Below are positions 6,303 to 7,644 of a stretch of DNA of 7,644 nucleotides, piece by piece. The notes under the pieces are model-generated. The model was not told the DNA's origin and searched no databases. It saw only the letters and a list, made by a program, of their open reading frames with translations. The translations under genes were made by a program, and so were the position numbers. The stretch is from an uncultured Desulfovibrionaceae bacterium. Lineage in GTDB: Bacteria > Desulfobacterota > Desulfovibrionia > Desulfovibrionales > Desulfovibrionaceae. Position 1 is the stretch's first letter. Each line of letters starts with the position of its first letter. Location of the stretch: NCBI GenBank assembly GCA_949427775.1, contig CASQEL010000089.1, positions 1 through 7,644 of the forward strand. Direction: 5' to 3'.

Positions 6303-7468
6303 TGCCTCATCCCGGTTTTCCCGCGGGGCGCGGGCACACGCGGGAGCAGTCCGCCGGGCATGCGCACGGCCGGGGCAACCCGGGACAGGGACACGCCGCG
6401 CGCACCCTGCCCGACGGTTCTCCCGTCTGCCGCCTGATCGCCTGGGAGGTCACCCGTTCCTGCAATCTGGCCTGCAAGCACTGCCGGGCCGAGGCGCATA
6501 CCGCTCCCTATCCCGGCGAACTGAGCACCGCCGAAGCCAGGGCGCTGATCGACACCTTCCCCCAGGTCGGCAATCCGATCATCATCTTCACGGGCGGCGA
6601 CCCCATGATGCGGGAGGATGTGTACGAACTGATCGCCTATGCCAAAAGCAAGGGCCTGCACTGCGCCTTTTCGCCCAACGGCACATTGATCACTCCGGAA
6701 ACAGCCCGCAAAATCAGGGAAGCCGGGGTGGAACGCTGCTCCATCTCCATTGATGGCGCAGACGCCGCCGGCCATGACGCCTTTCGGGGTGTGCCCGGCG
6801 CGTTCGATGCCTCCATGCGCGGCATCGGATACCTGAAAGAGGCCGGGGTGGATTTCCAGATCAATACCACGGTAACCCGCAACAATCTGTCCGGCTTCAA
6901 GAATATCTTCGAGCTCTGCCGGCGTATCGGGGCCGTGGCCTGGCATATCTTCCTGCTGGTGCCCATGGGTCGGGCCGCCGGGCTGGCGGATCAGGTCATC
7001 AGCGCGCAGGAATACGAAGACGTGCTGCACTGGCTCTACGACTTCCGCAAGACCACGGACATGCACCTCAAGGCCACCTGCGCGCCCCACTACTACCGTA
7101 TCATGCGCCAGCGGGCCAAAGAGGAAGGGCTGGCCGTCACGCCGGACATCTTCGGCATGGACGCCATGACCCGGGGCTGCCTGGGCGGCACGGGGTTCTG
7201 CTTCATCAGCCATGTGGGACAGGTGCAACCCTGCGGGTATCTGGAGCTGAACTGCGGCAACGTCAAAGAGACGCCGTTTCCCGAAATATGGCGCAATTCC
7301 CGATACTTCAGGGAATTTCGCGATCAGGCCGCCTACAAGGGCAAATGCGGCGTGTGCGAATACCACAAGGTCTGCGGCGGCTGCCGCGCCCGTGCCTGGA
7401 GCATGAACGGCGATCACCTGGGGCCGGAGCCGTTATGCACCCATGAACCGAAGAAACTGCGGAGTTGA
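6302..7468 (+). CDS. ahbD: AhbD, heme b synthase (radical SAM)
   Basis: AhbD performs the last step of the Ahb pathway: radical SAM oxidative decarboxylation of two propionates of Fe-coproporphyrin III to vinyl groups, giving heme b. The 388-residue protein has the cluster motif CNLACKHC (Cys54, 58, 61) and GGDP (98-101). The C-terminal SPASM/twitch-like region includes Cys293, 300, 311 and 318, the CGVCEYHKVCGGCRARAW block (Cys349, 352, 358, 361) and Cys379, so a second Fe-S cluster is expected. The first 40 residues are an extension rich in Gly, Arg, Pro and His (His3, 12, 20, 22, 31), before the conserved CRLIAWEVTRSCN. ATG 6302 overlaps the hemB stop. Its ribosome binding site is poor (AAGG 6286-6289, 12 bases away), which suggests translational coupling. 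There is no later in-frame ATG before the catalytic motif. It shares FRGVPGAF and NGTLIT segments with AhbC, showing common ancestry. Confidence 0.94.
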   Translation: MPHPGFPAGRGHTREQSAGHAHGRGNPGQGHAARTLPDGSPVCRLIAWEVTRSCNLACKHCRAEAHTAPYPGELSTAEARALIDTFPQVGNPIIIFTGGDPMMREDVYELIAYAKSKGLHCAFSPNGTLITPETARKIREAGVERCSISIDGADAAGHDAFRGVPGAFDASMRGIGYLKEAGVDFQINTTVTRNNLSGFKNIFELCRRIGAVAWHIFLLVPMGRAAGLADQVISAQEYEDVLHWLYDFRKTTDMHLKATCAPHYYRIMRQRAKEEGLAVTPDIFGMDAMTRGCLGGTGFCFISHVGQVQPCGYLELNCGNVKETPFPEIWRNSRYFREFRDQAAYKGKCGVCEYHKVCGGCRARAWSMNGDHLGPEPLCTHEPKKLRS

Positions 7469-7483
7469 ACCGCCGCGCGCGGT
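7469..7483. repeat. Short inverted repeat after ahbD
   Basis: ACCGC (7469-7473) and GCGGT (7479-7483) flank CGCGC immediately after the ahbD stop. It could form a small 5-bp GC stem. No T-run follows, so it is not a canonical terminator. In sequence this GC-rich would-be hairpins of this size also occur by chance, so the call is weak. Confidence 0.25.
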
Positions 7484-7500
7484 AGAGCATTGTCAGACGG

Positions 7501-7506
7501 AAGGAG
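7501..7506 (+). promoter_or_regulatory. Shine-Dalgarno sequence fixing the start of the siroheme decarboxylase gene
   Basis: AAGGAG ends six bases before ATG 7513 but twelve before the second in-frame ATG at 7519. The spacing favours 7513 as the start. Confidence 0.7.
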
Positions 7507-7512
7507 CATCCC

Positions 7513-7644
7513 ATGGACATGGACGCCATCGACAAAAAGCTGCTGGACATCATCCAGACGGATTTTCCCATTGCTCCCCGGCCTTACGCCATATTGGGCG
7601 AACGTCTCGGCCTCACCGAAGCCGAGGCGCTCGCCCGCGTGCGG
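7513..7644 (+). CDS. ahbA: Siroheme decarboxylase subunit (AhbA or AhbB), 5' part only
   Basis: Forty-four codons are visible and the frame is still open at the window edge. The product starts MDMDAIDKKLLDIIQTDFPI and continues APRPYAILGERLGLTEAEAL. This is the N-terminal helix-turn-helix-like region of the Lrp/AsnC-related NirD/AhbA/AhbB family, in which the D.LD..LL..IQ.DFP...RP pattern is characteristic. In Desulfovibrio, AhbA and AhbB form a heterodimer that decarboxylates siroheme at C12 and C18, the step just before AhbC. Although the fold is that of a transcription factor, these proteins are enzymes. The location 44 bp downstream of ahbD fits this role. From 44 residues I cannot tell the AhbA subunit from AhbB, so the symbol is the likelier guess. 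The other subunit would be expected next, outside the window. A plain Lrp/AsnC regulator is a less likely alternative. Confidence 0.85.
   Translation, partial: MDMDAIDKKLLDIIQTDFPIAPRPYAILGERLGLTEAEALARVR

Noticed and set aside
4591..6805. Shared 15-bp stretch GTGCCCGGCGCGTTC in ahbC and ahbD, considered as a recombination repeat
   Set aside because: It encodes the conserved VPGAF of two paralogous enzymes with the same codon preference, so homology explains it.
6260..7417. Antisense open frame of 385 codons opposite ahbD
   Set aside because: It is the complement of a well-supported radical SAM gene and shows no motif of its own.
7513..7644. The last gene as an Lrp/AsnC transcription regulator of the operon
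   Set aside because: The fold family is shared, but the IQTDFP...RPYA sequence and its position after ahbD fit the siroheme decarboxylase subunits better. The remainder of the gene is needed for certainty.

Overview
The window is a GC-rich stretch of bacterial chromosome with every complete gene on the + strand. The gene content points to a sulfate-reducing Desulfovibrionaceae-like organism (Desulfovibrio or a close relative). The main reason is a compact siroheme-dependent (Ahb) heme-synthesis cluster with hemB inside it, an arrangement I know from Desulfovibrio. The RecA L1 and L2 loop sequences also fit that lineage. The assignment is by recognition and no database search was run.

Layout: (1) 1-134, the last 43 codons of an unidentified gene. 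A good sigma70-type promoter (TTGCCT, 17 bp, TATACT; 95-123) is embedded in its end and is well placed to drive recA. (2) 165-1286, recA, complete. (3) A 111-bp gap with a perfect 8-bp inverted repeat (1345-1369) and no recX. (4) 1398-4082, alaS, complete, with a GTG start fixed by a strong Shine-Dalgarno sequence. (5) A 43-bp gap with a 7-bp stem hairpin (4092-4110) and no obvious terminator. (6) 4126-7644, the ahb cluster: ahbC, hemB, ahbD and the first 44 codons of a siroheme decarboxylase subunit (ahbA or ahbB), cut by the right edge.

How the genes work together: recA and alaS are housekeeping genes that are neighbours in many bacteria, often with recX between them. The last four genes cover two stages of heme synthesis. 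HemB makes porphobilinogen, early in the shared tetrapyrrole pathway. AhbA/AhbB then decarboxylate siroheme to 12,18-didecarboxysiroheme, the radical SAM enzyme AhbC removes the two acetate side chains to give Fe-coproporphyrin III, and the radical SAM enzyme AhbD converts two propionates to vinyl groups to give heme b. ahbC-hemB (8 bp apart) and hemB-ahbD (1-bp overlap, TAATG) are tight enough to indicate a single transcript.

I found no tRNA, rRNA, CRISPR array, insertion sequence, attachment site or phage gene. I saw no system that looks truly undescribed. The points most worth a second look are the ahb cluster directly behind recA-alaS with no visible terminator, the inverted repeats in the gene junctions, and the His/Gly-rich N-terminal extension of AhbD.
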